A stretch of DNA of 64,000 nucleotides, taken from Mucilaginibacter jinjuensis. GTDB lineage: Bacteria; Bacteroidota; Bacteroidia; Sphingobacteriales; Sphingobacteriaceae. Every line of letters begins with the position of its first letter. Position 1 is the stretch's first letter. The DNA lies in NCBI RefSeq assembly GCF_028596025.1, contig NZ_CP117167.1, positions 4,402,001 through 4,466,000 of the forward strand, read 5' to 3'. Position numbers and translations under genes: made by a program. Under the pieces are notes generated by a model. It did not search any database. It saw only the letters and a program-made list of their open reading frames with translations, and was not told the DNA's origin. Of the stretch, positions 49,704-58,864 are shown one piece after another.

Positions 49704-51422
49704 TCATGCAATGTTTCCTTTTTTCATCTCACTTACCGCATAATCAACCGCCCTGGCAGTCAATGCCATATAGGTTAATGAAGGATTTTGGGTCGATGTC
49801 GAGGTCATGCAGGCGCCGTCTGTAACAAAAACGTTATTGCAGGCATGCATTTGGTTCCATTTGTTTAAAATAGACGTTTTAGCATCATTACCCATCCTTG
49901 CACCTCCCATCTCATGAATATCCAAACCGGGTGCTTGTTTACTGTCATTAGTCTGGATATTTTTAAAGCCTGCCTTGGTAAACATCTCGGTCATCTGCTC
50001 AAAATAGTCCTGCTTCATTTTGGCATCGTTATCATCATAAGCAATGTTAAATTTTAACAATGGTACGCCCCAGTCATCTTTCTTCGTGGTATCTAAAGTA
50101 AGCGTATTGGTTTCTTTAGGGATGGTTTCGCCCATCATGTGCGAACCTACTTTCCAGTTGCTTAAGGTTGGATGGCCCAGGTTTTCTTTCAGATTTTTGC
50201 CAACACCCGATGAATTAGTATCCATACCCCTATGCGCGCTGAAACCCGCTGCATAACCACGCAAAAAGCCGGTCTCCTGTTTCTTCACATTGCGGAATCT
50301 TGGGATATAGCCCCCACCTGCCGGGTTACGGCCGTCGGTTGTCCATTCCATTTCGCCATCATATTCGGCAGAAATTCTTGCACTATAATTATGGAAAGCT
50401 ACATATTTACCCAGCACACCGCTATCATTACCCAAACCTTTAGGGAAACGCTGCGATTTGGAGTTTAATAAAACGAGGTTAGTATTGATAGCCGCTGCAT
50501 TTACAAATATTACTTTGGCATAATACTCAATCACCTGCTTGGTTTGCGCATCCATAATACGCACCCCGGTGGCTTTGCCTTTTTTATCGTCGTAAATTAC
50601 CTCCTGTACTACCGAATATGGCCTTAAAGTAAGCTTTCCTGTTTTTAGTGCCCAGGGAATTGTGGTTGAATTAGCACTAAAATACCCGCCAAACGGACAA
50701 CCCCGCTGGCAAAGCACCCGCCTTTGGCATTGCACCCTACCCTGCTGAATATGGATAGGCTGCGGCACCGATAAATGCGCACAACGCGCACTAATTACAT
50801 TTCGGCCTGCATAATTATTGCTTACCACCTTGCTAAAATAGTTTTCGACACTATTTAATGGGAATGCAGGCAGGAACTCACCATCCGGTAAATTATCCAG
50901 CCCGTCTTTATTACCAGAGATGCCGGCGAATTTCTCGACATAGCTGTACCATGGCGCAATGTCTTTATAACGGATAGGCCAGTCAACCGCGAAACCATCA
51001 CGAGCCGGGCCTTCAAAATCATAATCGCTCCAGCGCTGGGTTTGGCGTGCCCACATCAGCGATTTACCGCCAACCTGGTAGCCACGGATCCAGTCGAAAG
51101 GCTTATCCTGTATATAAGGGTGCTCGGTATCTTTCACAAAAAAGTGCATAGCATCTTCTCTGAAAGCATAGCAACGGCTGATAACCGGGTTGGCTTGCTG
51201 AATATCGTAAGGCACTTCGCCCCGGTGTTCAAACTCCCAGGGGTACATATTGGTGGTGGGGTAATTGATGTTATGTTTTACATCACGGCCACGCTCCAGC
51301 ATCAGGGTGTTGAGGCCCTTTTCGGTAAACTCTTTGGCTGCCCATCCCCCGCTCATGCCCGAACCAATTACTATGGCATCATAGGTCCGTTGTTTGGCGC
51401 TATCTACATTCAGATTAGCCAT
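49704..51422 (-). CDS. GMC-family FAD dehydrogenase (second copy)
   Basis: A 572-residue paralogue of the preceding GMC protein. It shares AIVIGSGMSGGWAAKEFTEK, RGYQVGGKSLMWARQTQR, the cysteine motif CQRRVLCQRGC (C-x5-C-x3-C), DIHEMGGARMGND and TQNPSLTYMALTARAVDY. No export leader. Its start overlaps the end of a subunit-3 gene by 8 bases, so the pair is clearly one complex. Sequence divergence from the first copy is considerable in the middle part, which suggests another substrate or regioselectivity. Confidence 0.92.
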   Translation of the reverse strand: MANLNVDSAKQRTYDAIVIGSGMSGGWAAKEFTEKGLNTLMLERGRDVKHNINYPTTNMYPWEFEHRGEVPYDIQQANPVISRCYAFREDAMHFFVKDTEHPYIQDKPFDWIRGYQVGGKSLMWARQTQRWSDYDFEGPARDGFAVDWPIRYKDIAPWYSYVEKFAGISGNKDGLDNLPDGEFLPAFPLNSVENYFSKVVSNNYAGRNVISARCAHLSVPQPIHIQQGRVQCQRRVLCQRGCPFGGYFSANSTTIPWALKTGKLTLRPYSVVQEVIYDDKKGKATGVRIMDAQTKQVIEYYAKVIFVNAAAINTNLVLLNSKSQRFPKGLGNDSGVLGKYVAFHNYSARISAEYDGEMEWTTDGRNPAGGGYIPRFRNVKKQETGFLRGYAAGFSAHRGMDTNSSGVGKNLKENLGHPTLSNWKVGSHMMGETIPKETNTLTLDTTKKDDWGVPLLKFNIAYDDNDAKMKQDYFEQMTEMFTKAGFKNIQTNDSKQAPGLDIHEMGGARMGNDAKTSILNKWNQMHACNNVFVTDGACMTSTSTQNPSLTYMALTARAVDYAVSEMKKGNIA

Positions 51423-52014
51423 GTTTTATATTCGGTTTAAGATTTTTAACAGGGAAATAAGCATTGTACCTGCCAGGAACGAGTTCCCATACAATTTGCT
51501 TAGTCATAAAGTATTTTGAATTAGTGTAGCCAAAAACCGTTTCACCTTTAGTGATAGCGTAAAAAGCAAGCATATCATCGGCAGGCACTTCTTTCTTAGC
51601 ATTTTTATTAGCCTGTTGGGCTTTATAAAATTCAGCTTGTTTATGGTCCAGTTCGTTCAACAAACTTTCGCGTTGCGATTGACTGCATTGACCGAATGGT
51701 TTGCCGAATCTATTCTCTGCTTCTTTACTCAGTTTATCCAGTCCCGACATAAACGCGGTCTGATCTTTCTTACTGAAACAATCGTCAACCATCTTCAGCA
51801 CAAATAAATGCAGGTTCAAATCTTTAGCTCCCGACGTATCAGTTTTGGGGATAATGGTTTCGGCCACATCAGCTAGAAACTTTTCCTGATCGGCACTTAC
51901 GTTAATCTTTTTTAGCGCGATGGAAGCCTTGCCGCTATCGTGCAAACACGAAGGCAACAGCGCCGCGCCGCCAATAACGAGAGCCAGATTTTTTATAACG
52001 GTACGCCTGTTCAT
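51415..52014 (-). CDS. Gluconate 2-dehydrogenase subunit 3-family protein (second copy)
   Basis: A 199-residue small subunit with twin-arginine leader MNRRTVIKNLALVIGGAALL, followed by LPSC, a possible lipobox (about residue 23). It has FLADVAETIIPKTDTSGAKD, the region that aligns with the first copy, and YAITKGETVFGYTNSKYF. The stop overlaps the GMC gene start, so translation is coupled and the two products should assemble before Tat export. Together they form a complete dehydrogenase module independent of the 45.8-49.6 kb one. Confidence 0.9.
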   Translation of the reverse strand: MNRRTVIKNLALVIGGAALLPSCLHDSGKASIALKKINVSADQEKFLADVAETIIPKTDTSGAKDLNLHLFVLKMVDDCFSKKDQTAFMSGLDKLSKEAENRFGKPFGQCSQSQRESLLNELDHKQAEFYKAQQANKNAKKEVPADDMLAFYAITKGETVFGYTNSKYFMTKQIVWELVPGRYNAYFPVKNLKPNIKHG

Positions 52015-52113
52015 AGGGTGTTATGAGTTATAATAGGTAGAAAATGCGCTTTCTTTAAGGGGTCGAAAAGCGACTGGTTTACATGTGCAATATACATTTA
52101 TTATTAAAAGGCT

Positions 52114-53034
52114 TTATACATAGCCCCATTTTTTCATGATTTGTAAGTCTTTTTTTACACAGTCAACCGGGTCTTTTCCCTGGTACGATTCCTGCTCGAT
52201 CATGAAATAGTTTGTACCGCCAATTTTACGGGCAAGGCTCAATATCTCTGTCATAGGCATTGTACCTTCGCCCAAAATACAGCTATCGTAACCATCGCCC
52301 AGATCGCCTTTGCCATCACTTTTTATTTCATCCTTTACGTGCAGCAGTTCAAAACGGCCGGTATATTTCTTCAGGTAGTCAACCGGTTTCGCGCCTGCAC
52401 CTACCATATTTCCAAAATCCATTTGCTGGGCAACTAAGGCGGGGTCTGTGTTTTTCAGGATAAAATCGTACAAATTACCATCGCCCATCGGCGTAATAAA
52501 CTCGAAATTGTGGTTATGGTAACCAAACTTCATTCCGTAAGTTTTGCACAGTTCACCGCATTTGTTAAACTGCTGCATCAGGCGTTTAAGCCCTTCGGTA
52601 TCGTTACGCAGGTTTTCATCCAGCCAGGGGTTCAATACAAAATGCTGACCAACTTCGGCGCTATCGGCAATGGTCTTTTTCCAAACATCGGTAAAATCGT
52701 TTTTGGTATTATCCCAATCAGAAAGTGCCATCCGGCTATGCCCGCTCGGCATTTGAAGTCCCAGTCCGGTCATCAGCTTTTTAAATTCGGCTGGTGTATA
52801 ACCATAAAATTTGCCATCAGCATAACCGGCATGCTCTATGTACTTATAACCGCCATCGGCCAGTAATTTCAATGTACCTGCCGGGTCGGCCTTCATCGCG
52901 GTGCGAACAGAATATAACTGCAAGCCCACCAACTCCTTGCCCTTTGCCGCAGCAAACAGGGTATCTTTTAACAACACACCACCGGCAATAGCCAACGCGC
53001 TTGTTTTTATAAATGTTCTGCGTGATGAATCCAT
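52114..53034 (-). CDS. Tat-exported TIM-barrel isomerase/epimerase-like protein (4)
   Basis: A 306-residue barrel with a twin-arginine leader (DSSRRTFIKTSALAIAGGVL). The catalytic barrel begins GKELVGLQLYSVRTAMKADP, with FGYHNHNFEF, AQQMDFGNMVGAG, ELLHVKDEIKSDG and NYFMIEQESYQGKDP as likely metal-ligand segments. By eye it is related to the protein at 39937-40800 (shared LQLYS and YHNHNFEF). Its ATG overlaps the stop of the TolB-like gene by one base (TAATG). Confidence 0.85.
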   Translation of the reverse strand: MDSSRRTFIKTSALAIAGGVLLKDTLFAAAKGKELVGLQLYSVRTAMKADPAGTLKLLADGGYKYIEHAGYADGKFYGYTPAEFKKLMTGLGLQMPSGHSRMALSDWDNTKNDFTDVWKKTIADSAEVGQHFVLNPWLDENLRNDTEGLKRLMQQFNKCGELCKTYGMKFGYHNHNFEFITPMGDGNLYDFILKNTDPALVAQQMDFGNMVGAGAKPVDYLKKYTGRFELLHVKDEIKSDGKGDLGDGYDSCILGEGTMPMTEILSLARKIGGTNYFMIEQESYQGKDPVDCVKKDLQIMKKWGYV

Positions 53035-54575
53035 TATTTCTCAATCGGGAAAATAGGATACAACCATGCTGAATTACTCACGAAAGCCAGATGCTTACTA
53101 TCAGGAGCCCATGACGGCGTATTGATAGTACCCTGGCCGCCATACAGATAAGCAACCACTTTAGGTTCAACACCGGCACCGCCATCTATCGGCAACACAC
53201 GCAGGTAAACATGTTTATAAAACGGGTGATCGCCAGCTGCAACCTCATCTTTCAGGAAAGTGATGAACACAATCCATTTACCATCAGGTGATACATGCGG
53301 AAACCAGTTGTTAAAGTCATCGTGCGTAATTTGAGTTTGCTCGGTACCGTCGGCTTTCATGCGCCAAACCTGCATCAGGCCTGTGCGTACTGAGTTGAAG
53401 TAAATGTATTTACCATCAGGTGTATACTCTGGTCCGTCATCAAGGCCGGGCGCTGTGGTCATACGCACTTCCGGTCCGCCTTTGGCCGGGATCCGGTAAA
53501 TATCAAATTCCTTATCGCGCTGACCGGTAAATACCAGGTACTGTCCATCCGGCGACCAGCCGTGCATATAGCTCGGGCCAACTTCGTTCATGCGTTTCGG
53601 TTCGCCGCCGGTTACCGGTACCGTCCAGCCGATAGAGCCATCGCTGCCCTTGGTTGCACTGCTAATAGCCAGCATTTTACCATCGAAAGAAAGCACGTGA
53701 TCGTTATTATTCTGGTTAACCGAGCCGGTGTTTAAAACTACTGGCGTGTTGGTTTTCAGATCGTATTTATACAACAGGCCATCTTTATTGTAGATGAGCC
53801 ATTTGTTATCCTGAGTCCAGTTGGGTGCCTGAATTGACTTTGGCGACTGATAAATGATTTTGCTGTTTTGGGTAGAAAGGTCTAAGATCTCAATACTGCT
53901 GCCGATGTATTTCTGATAACCATTCATGGTTTTATCAGCAGGTACAACAATGCGCACGTTGTTAAAAACAGCTTCTTCGGTAACATCAGGATTGTGCGAG
54001 CATACAAATAAGCCCACATAAACATCATCGCCCAGATCAACATCCTTTACCTCTTCGGTTACAAAAGTATCGCCTTTGCGTGCTACCGACATGGTGTAAG
54101 TATTGCCCTTACGCTCCAGCTGGATCACATCGGCATGCGTAATCTTCGATTTAATTTCTTCGGTAGTTGCACCCGTAGTTCGGCGGTATTGCAGCGAGGT
54201 TAAACCATCGCCATGCTCAACTGCATTAATATGTGCCGATGCCGTATCCAAACTGGTACGCACCATCCAGCCCCATTTGCGGTGCATCTCTACGCCTTTA
54301 CCAATAAAAGCGCCGGTGGTGCGGAGCAGAAAATCGCCCTTCATTTTCTTCCATACAAAATGAAATTCATCATGGTTACCCCAGATGTTGGTGCCTGAAC
54401 CTTTAATAGCGTATTGCTGTAAAGCGGCGTTATAGACAGCGCTTCCCGGATGTTTTACACGGCCAACATCGCTTTGCCCGTCAAATATGCCGGGGCCTTT
54501 TTGTGCGTAAACCGAAACAGTACTTATTGCCATTGCCGCTAAGCCGGCAAAAAAGCAACGCAGGGTATTTTTCAT
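53034..54575 (-). CDS. Exported TolB-like propeller protein with N-terminal sandwich domain
   Basis: A 513-residue exported protein (signal peptide to VSVYAQKG, about 1-25). The first part (about 30-215: FHFVWKKMKGDFLLRTTGAF, GWMVRTSLDTAS) reads as a DUF1349/concanavalin-like sandwich. The second part (about 230-513) is a beta-propeller of PD40/TolB repeats with WSPDGQYLVF, YTPDGKYIYFNS and VSPDGKWIVF. It is the first gene of the minus-strand cluster. It might bind the substrate glycan or act as a scaffold; no catalytic residues are evident. The promoter is not recognised in the 85 bases upstream. Confidence 0.8.
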   Translation of the reverse strand: MKNTLRCFFAGLAAMAISTVSVYAQKGPGIFDGQSDVGRVKHPGSAVYNAALQQYAIKGSGTNIWGNHDEFHFVWKKMKGDFLLRTTGAFIGKGVEMHRKWGWMVRTSLDTASAHINAVEHGDGLTSLQYRRTTGATTEEIKSKITHADVIQLERKGNTYTMSVARKGDTFVTEEVKDVDLGDDVYVGLFVCSHNPDVTEEAVFNNVRIVVPADKTMNGYQKYIGSSIEILDLSTQNSKIIYQSPKSIQAPNWTQDNKWLIYNKDGLLYKYDLKTNTPVVLNTGSVNQNNNDHVLSFDGKMLAISSATKGSDGSIGWTVPVTGGEPKRMNEVGPSYMHGWSPDGQYLVFTGQRDKEFDIYRIPAKGGPEVRMTTAPGLDDGPEYTPDGKYIYFNSVRTGLMQVWRMKADGTEQTQITHDDFNNWFPHVSPDGKWIVFITFLKDEVAAGDHPFYKHVYLRVLPIDGGAGVEPKVVAYLYGGQGTINTPSWAPDSKHLAFVSNSAWLYPIFPIEK

Positions 54576-54726
54576 AAAATTGTTTTAGGTAAACTTATAA
54601 TTGTTGCGTCTAAGTTATTAATTCCTCAATGTAAACAAGTACATCATTCACGTTAAATTAGTGTACTATTTTATCAGATTTCAGGTTTTCTCCAAACATT
54701 TTCATTCATTTTTGATTGATGGGTAT

Positions 54727-56856
54727 ATGACGATAAAAAACTACCCTGGAGAACCTTATCCACTTGGCGCCACCTGGAAAGGTAATGGTGTTAATTTTGC
54801 ATTATATGCCGACAAAGCCACCAAAGTAGAACTTTGCTTATTTAAAACCACTACCGACCAGCAAGAATATGCACGCATTGAAATGCAGGAACGCACCCAC
54901 CAGATCTGGCACATCTTTATCCCCGATATTAAACCGGGCGAATTGTATGGTTACCGGGTTTCGGGTCCTTACGAGCCTGAAAATGGCCAGCGTTTCAATC
55001 CTAATAAATTATTGATTGATCCCTATGCAAAAGCCATTGCCGGACCGATTGAATGGCACGATTCGCTATTTGGTTACAAACTGGGCGACGAGGCTGAAGA
55101 CCTGAGCTTTAGCGAAGAAGATAGTGCCCCATACCTGCCTAAAAGCGTGGTTATTGATTCGGCGTTTGATTGGGAAGGCGACAAACTATTAAAGATCCCT
55201 TATACCGATACCATTATTTACGAAGCTCACGTAAAGGGTTTCACAAAATTATGTCAGGAAATCCCCGAAGAGCAAAGGGGCAGTTACGCAGCTATTGGCC
55301 ACCCTGCTACCATTAAATATTTGAAAGACCTGGGCATTACCACCATTGAGCTGATGCCAGTACATCACTTTTTGGCCGACCGCCATTTGAAAGAGAAAGG
55401 CCTAACCAATTATTGGGGCTATAACACCATTGGCTATTTTGCGCCCGAGGTATCGTACGGCTGCAGCGGCGTTATAGGCGAGCAGGTAACCGAGTTTAAA
55501 GCCATGGTGAAAGAACTGCACAAAGCAGGCATCGAGGTAATTTTAGATGTGGTTTATAACCATACCGCCGAAGGTAACCAGTTGGGCCCAACCATTTCAT
55601 TTAAAGGGATTGATAACGAAAGTTATTACCGTTTAATGGATGACGACAAGCGTTTTTACATGGACTATACCGGTACGGGTAACACCCTGAATGCCAACCT
55701 GCCAAGCGTTTTACGTTTAATTATGGATAGCCTGCGCTATTGGGTTACCGAAATGCACGTAGATGGATTCCGTTTCGATCTGGCGGCTACGCTTGCGCGC
55801 GAGTTGCACGAGGTTAACCGACTGAGTGCATTCTTCGATATTATTCACCAGGACCCGATCATATCGCAGGTTAAGCTGATTGCTGAACCATGGGATATTG
55901 GCGAAGGTGGTTACCAGGTTGGTAAATTCCCGGCCGGTTGGGGCGAGTGGAACGGTAAGTATCGCGATTGTATCCGCGATTACTGGCGCGGTGCCGATAG
56001 TATGCTGGCCGAGTTTGCCGAGCGTTTTACAGGCAGCGCTGATTTGTATCGCGATGAATTCCGTCGCCCTACGGCCAGTATTAACTTTATAACCGCACAT
56101 GATGGCTTCACCCTGAATGATTTGGTAAGCTACAACGATAAACACAACGACGCCAACGGCGAAGACAATAACGATGGCGACAGCAACAACCGCTCATGGA
56201 ATGGCGGCGAAGAAGGCCCTACGGATAACGAAGAAATAAACCAGTTACGCGAGCGCCAGAAACGTAATTTCCTGGCAACACTATTCCTTTCACAAGGTGT
56301 ACCCATGCTGGTTGCCGGTGACGAGGTGAGCCGCACCCAACAAGGTAATAACAATGCCTACTGCCAGGATAACGAAATTTCATGGTTAGATTGGGAAAAG
56401 GCAGATCAGGATCTGTTACAGTTTACCCAAAAGCTCATCAAGATCAGACGCGAGCACCCGGCTTTTGGCCGCCGCAGATGGTTTAGGGGCGAGCCCGTTA
56501 AAGAAGGCGAACTGGCGGATATTGCCTGGTTTTTACCCGGCGGCGAGCAAATGAACGAGGAACACTGGAACCACGATTTTGCGAAATCACTTGCTGTGTT
56601 TATGAATGGTAGCGGTTTGAGGTCACGCAACCCCAAAGGCGAGCCGATTGTGGATGATAATTTCTACGTGATCTTTAATGCCCACCACGAAATCATCGAT
56701 TATATTTTACCATCGGGCGAATATGGACAAGATTGGACTGTTATGCTGGACACCGGTAAAAATTATATTGGTGAGGGCGATACTTACAAGGCTGGTGAAA
56801 AATTTAGCGTTGATGGCCGCTCGGTTATATTATTACACAGTCCGCTCAAGAAATAA
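54727..56856 (+). CDS. glgX: Glycogen debranching enzyme (GH13, GlgX-type)
   Basis: A 709-residue cytoplasmic enzyme that hydrolyses alpha-1,6 branches of glycogen or limit dextrin. The ATG at 54727 (MTIKNYPGEPYPLGATWKGN) was preferred because the family starts here; the longer frame adds 22 residues of non-coding character. An N-terminal CBM48 domain (about 8-110) precedes the GH13 barrel. The nucleophile Asp is in VDGFRFDLAATLARELH, the acid Glu in LIAEPWDIGEGGYQVG, and the third Asp in FITAHDGFTLNDLVSYN. Two bases separate it from treZ, indicating an operon supplying linear maltodextrin. Confidence 0.93.
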   Translation: MTIKNYPGEPYPLGATWKGNGVNFALYADKATKVELCLFKTTTDQQEYARIEMQERTHQIWHIFIPDIKPGELYGYRVSGPYEPENGQRFNPNKLLIDPYAKAIAGPIEWHDSLFGYKLGDEAEDLSFSEEDSAPYLPKSVVIDSAFDWEGDKLLKIPYTDTIIYEAHVKGFTKLCQEIPEEQRGSYAAIGHPATIKYLKDLGITTIELMPVHHFLADRHLKEKGLTNYWGYNTIGYFAPEVSYGCSGVIGEQVTEFKAMVKELHKAGIEVILDVVYNHTAEGNQLGPTISFKGIDNESYYRLMDDDKRFYMDYTGTGNTLNANLPSVLRLIMDSLRYWVTEMHVDGFRFDLAATLARELHEVNRLSAFFDIIHQDPIISQVKLIAEPWDIGEGGYQVGKFPAGWGEWNGKYRDCIRDYWRGADSMLAEFAERFTGSADLYRDEFRRPTASINFITAHDGFTLNDLVSYNDKHNDANGEDNNDGDSNNRSWNGGEEGPTDNEEINQLRERQKRNFLATLFLSQGVPMLVAGDEVSRTQQGNNNAYCQDNEISWLDWEKADQDLLQFTQKLIKIRREHPAFGRRRWFRGEPVKEGELADIAWFLPGGEQMNEEHWNHDFAKSLAVFMNGSGLRSRNPKGEPIVDDNFYVIFNAHHEIIDYILPSGEYGQDWTVMLDTGKNYIGEGDTYKAGEKFSVDGRSVILLHSPLKK

Positions 56857-56858
56857 GA

Positions 56859-58688
56859 ATGGAGATTACTAAAAGAACAATCGGTATTAACATCAACCCC
56901 GATGGCGGGGTTGATGCTTTGATATGGGCACCAAAGGCCGAAAAGGTAAGTCTGCGTATTTGCGAGGGTAAAATAGACCTGCCCATGCAAAAGCAGGATT
57001 ATGGTTACTGGACTTTACAAACCGATCAGTTAAAGGCTGGCGACCTGTACCGGATTGTGTTGGATGATGAAAAATTCCTGCCAGATCCTGCTTCGTTGAG
57101 CCAGCCCAAAGGTGTACATGAGGCCTCACAGGTTATCGATCTTAGTTTTAACTGGACAGACGAGCACTGGCGCAATTGGCACCTCAACGAATACATTATA
57201 TATGAACTACATACCGGCACTTTTACGCCAGAAGGCACTTTTGAAGGTATAGAAAGTAAACTGGATTACCTGAAAAGCTTAGGAATCAACACGATTGAAA
57301 TTATGCCGGTGGCCCAGTTTCCCGGTGAGCGCAACTGGGGTTACGATGGCGTGTTTCCGTTCGCGGTGCAAAGTTCTTACGGGGGTACAAAAGCCTTGCA
57401 GCAACTGGTTAATGCCGCGCACCATAAAGGCATTGCCGTGGTGCTTGATGTGGTGTACAATCACCTTGGCCCCGAAGGCAATTACTTTGGCGAATACGGC
57501 CCTTTCTTTACCGACAAATACAACACACCCTGGGGTAATGCTATTAATTTTGATGATGCCTGGTGCGATGCCGTTCGCCAATACTACATCGAGAACGCCC
57601 TGATGTGGTTCCGTGATTTCCATATTGATGCCTTGCGTTTGGATGCAGTGCATGCGATAAAGGATTTTAGTCCGGTACATATTCTGGCAGAGATCAAACA
57701 GCATGTAGACCAACTCATGAAAGAGACCGGCCGCGAACACCACCTCATTGTAGAATGCGACCTGAACGATACCCGCTACATTAACCCGCTCGAGAAAGCC
57801 GGCTATGGTATGGATGCCCAATGGGTCGATGAATTTCACCACGCCCTGCGCGTTACAGCAGGCGGTGAGACTACAGGTTATTACGAAGATTTTAACGGGA
57901 TTGAACATCTGGCCAAAGCTTATAATGATGCTTATGTATATGATGGACAGTACTCCGAACACCGGCACAAAAAGTTCGGCGTAAAGGCTACAGACCATCC
58001 GGATAGCCAGTTCATCGTTTTCTCCCAAAACCACGACCAGGTGGGCAACCGCATGCTGGGCGAACGGAGCAGCCAGCTCTTCAGTTTCGAAATGCAGAAA
58101 CTGATAGCAGCGGCAACATTAACAGCCCCCTACATCCCCATGCTGTTTATGGGCGAAGAATGGAGCGAGCCTAACCCATTCCTCTACTTTGTAAGCCATA
58201 CAGATGCCGAATTGGCCGAAGCCGTGCGCAAAGGCCGCAAGGCAGAGTTTGCCGCTTTCCACACCGAAGGCGAAGCACCAGATCCGATGGATGAGGCAAC
58301 CTTTACTCAATCCAAATTACAATGGCAGCTGCAAGAGCAGGGCGAGCATGCCGTAATGCTGGCTTACTACAAAAAGCTGATCGGCTTACGGAAGTATCTG
58401 CATGTACTCACCAATCCAAACCGCCAGCAATCAAAAGCCACAGCCGATAAAGCCAAACAGGTATTAACCCTGCAACGCTGGTTCCAGGGCGAGTATCTGG
58501 TGGCACTGATGAATTTCTCTAACCAAGTTCAACAGGTAACCATGCCACCCACAGATAAAAAATGGATCAAGCAACTCGATTCTGCCGATCCCGAATGGAA
58601 TGGACCGACAAAAGCAGATGATGAATTTCAAAGCGAGGCTGTAGTTGATTTACAGCCGCAATCGGTTTTAATTTATTGTGTGGGATGA
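56859..58688 (+). CDS. treZ: Malto-oligosyltrehalose trehalohydrolase
   Basis: A 609-residue GH13 enzyme that releases trehalose from maltooligosyl-trehalose. The N-terminal CBM48-like domain (about 1-95) is followed by YELHTGTFTPEGTFEGIESK, a TreZ hallmark, and ERNWGYDGVFPFAVQSSYGG. Catalytic residues are Asp in LRLDAVHAIKDFS, Glu in IVECDLNDTRY and Asp in FSQNHDQVGNRMLGER. It comes just after glgX and before the treY-malQ fusion; together they form the TreYZ route from glycogen to trehalose. Cytoplasmic. Confidence 0.94.
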   Translation: MEITKRTIGININPDGGVDALIWAPKAEKVSLRICEGKIDLPMQKQDYGYWTLQTDQLKAGDLYRIVLDDEKFLPDPASLSQPKGVHEASQVIDLSFNWTDEHWRNWHLNEYIIYELHTGTFTPEGTFEGIESKLDYLKSLGINTIEIMPVAQFPGERNWGYDGVFPFAVQSSYGGTKALQQLVNAAHHKGIAVVLDVVYNHLGPEGNYFGEYGPFFTDKYNTPWGNAINFDDAWCDAVRQYYIENALMWFRDFHIDALRLDAVHAIKDFSPVHILAEIKQHVDQLMKETGREHHLIVECDLNDTRYINPLEKAGYGMDAQWVDEFHHALRVTAGGETTGYYEDFNGIEHLAKAYNDAYVYDGQYSEHRHKKFGVKATDHPDSQFIVFSQNHDQVGNRMLGERSSQLFSFEMQKLIAAATLTAPYIPMLFMGEEWSEPNPFLYFVSHTDAELAEAVRKGRKAEFAAFHTEGEAPDPMDEATFTQSKLQWQLQEQGEHAVMLAYYKKLIGLRKYLHVLTNPNRQQSKATADKAKQVLTLQRWFQGEYLVALMNFSNQVQQVTMPPTDKKWIKQLDSADPEWNGPTKADDEFQSEAVVDLQPQSVLIYCVG

Positions 58689-58722
58689 TGAGTGAGCAAA
58701 GCAAAAGCACTGGCCTCGCGCG

Positions 58723-58833
58723 TTTCCCCTCTTGAGAGGGGTGCAGGGGTGTGTCATTCATTAGATTTTTCTATCGCAGATGACAAACCCCTCCCATCGC
58801 ACTATCCATCCCGCCCCCTCTCAAGAGGGGAAA
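58723..58833. mobile_element. Palindromic element between treZ and treY-malQ
   Basis: A 111-base element with perfect 19-base inverted terminal repeats, TTTCCCCTCTTGAGAGGGG (58723-58741) and its complement (58815-58833). An inner inverted pair AGGGGTGTGTCAT / ATGACAAACCCCT extends the stem. It is related to the 26916-27024 element by the CCCCTCT-AGAGGGG core and GGGGTGTGT. It would form a long hairpin in the operon mRNA. Confidence 0.7.
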
Positions 58834-58864
58834 TAAAACTCAATTCTTACTGACCCTTTTTACC

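Noticed and set aside
57279..58034. 251-residue minus-strand frame opposite treZ
   Set aside because: Long but antisense to an intact, clearly recognisable gene; no domain seen.
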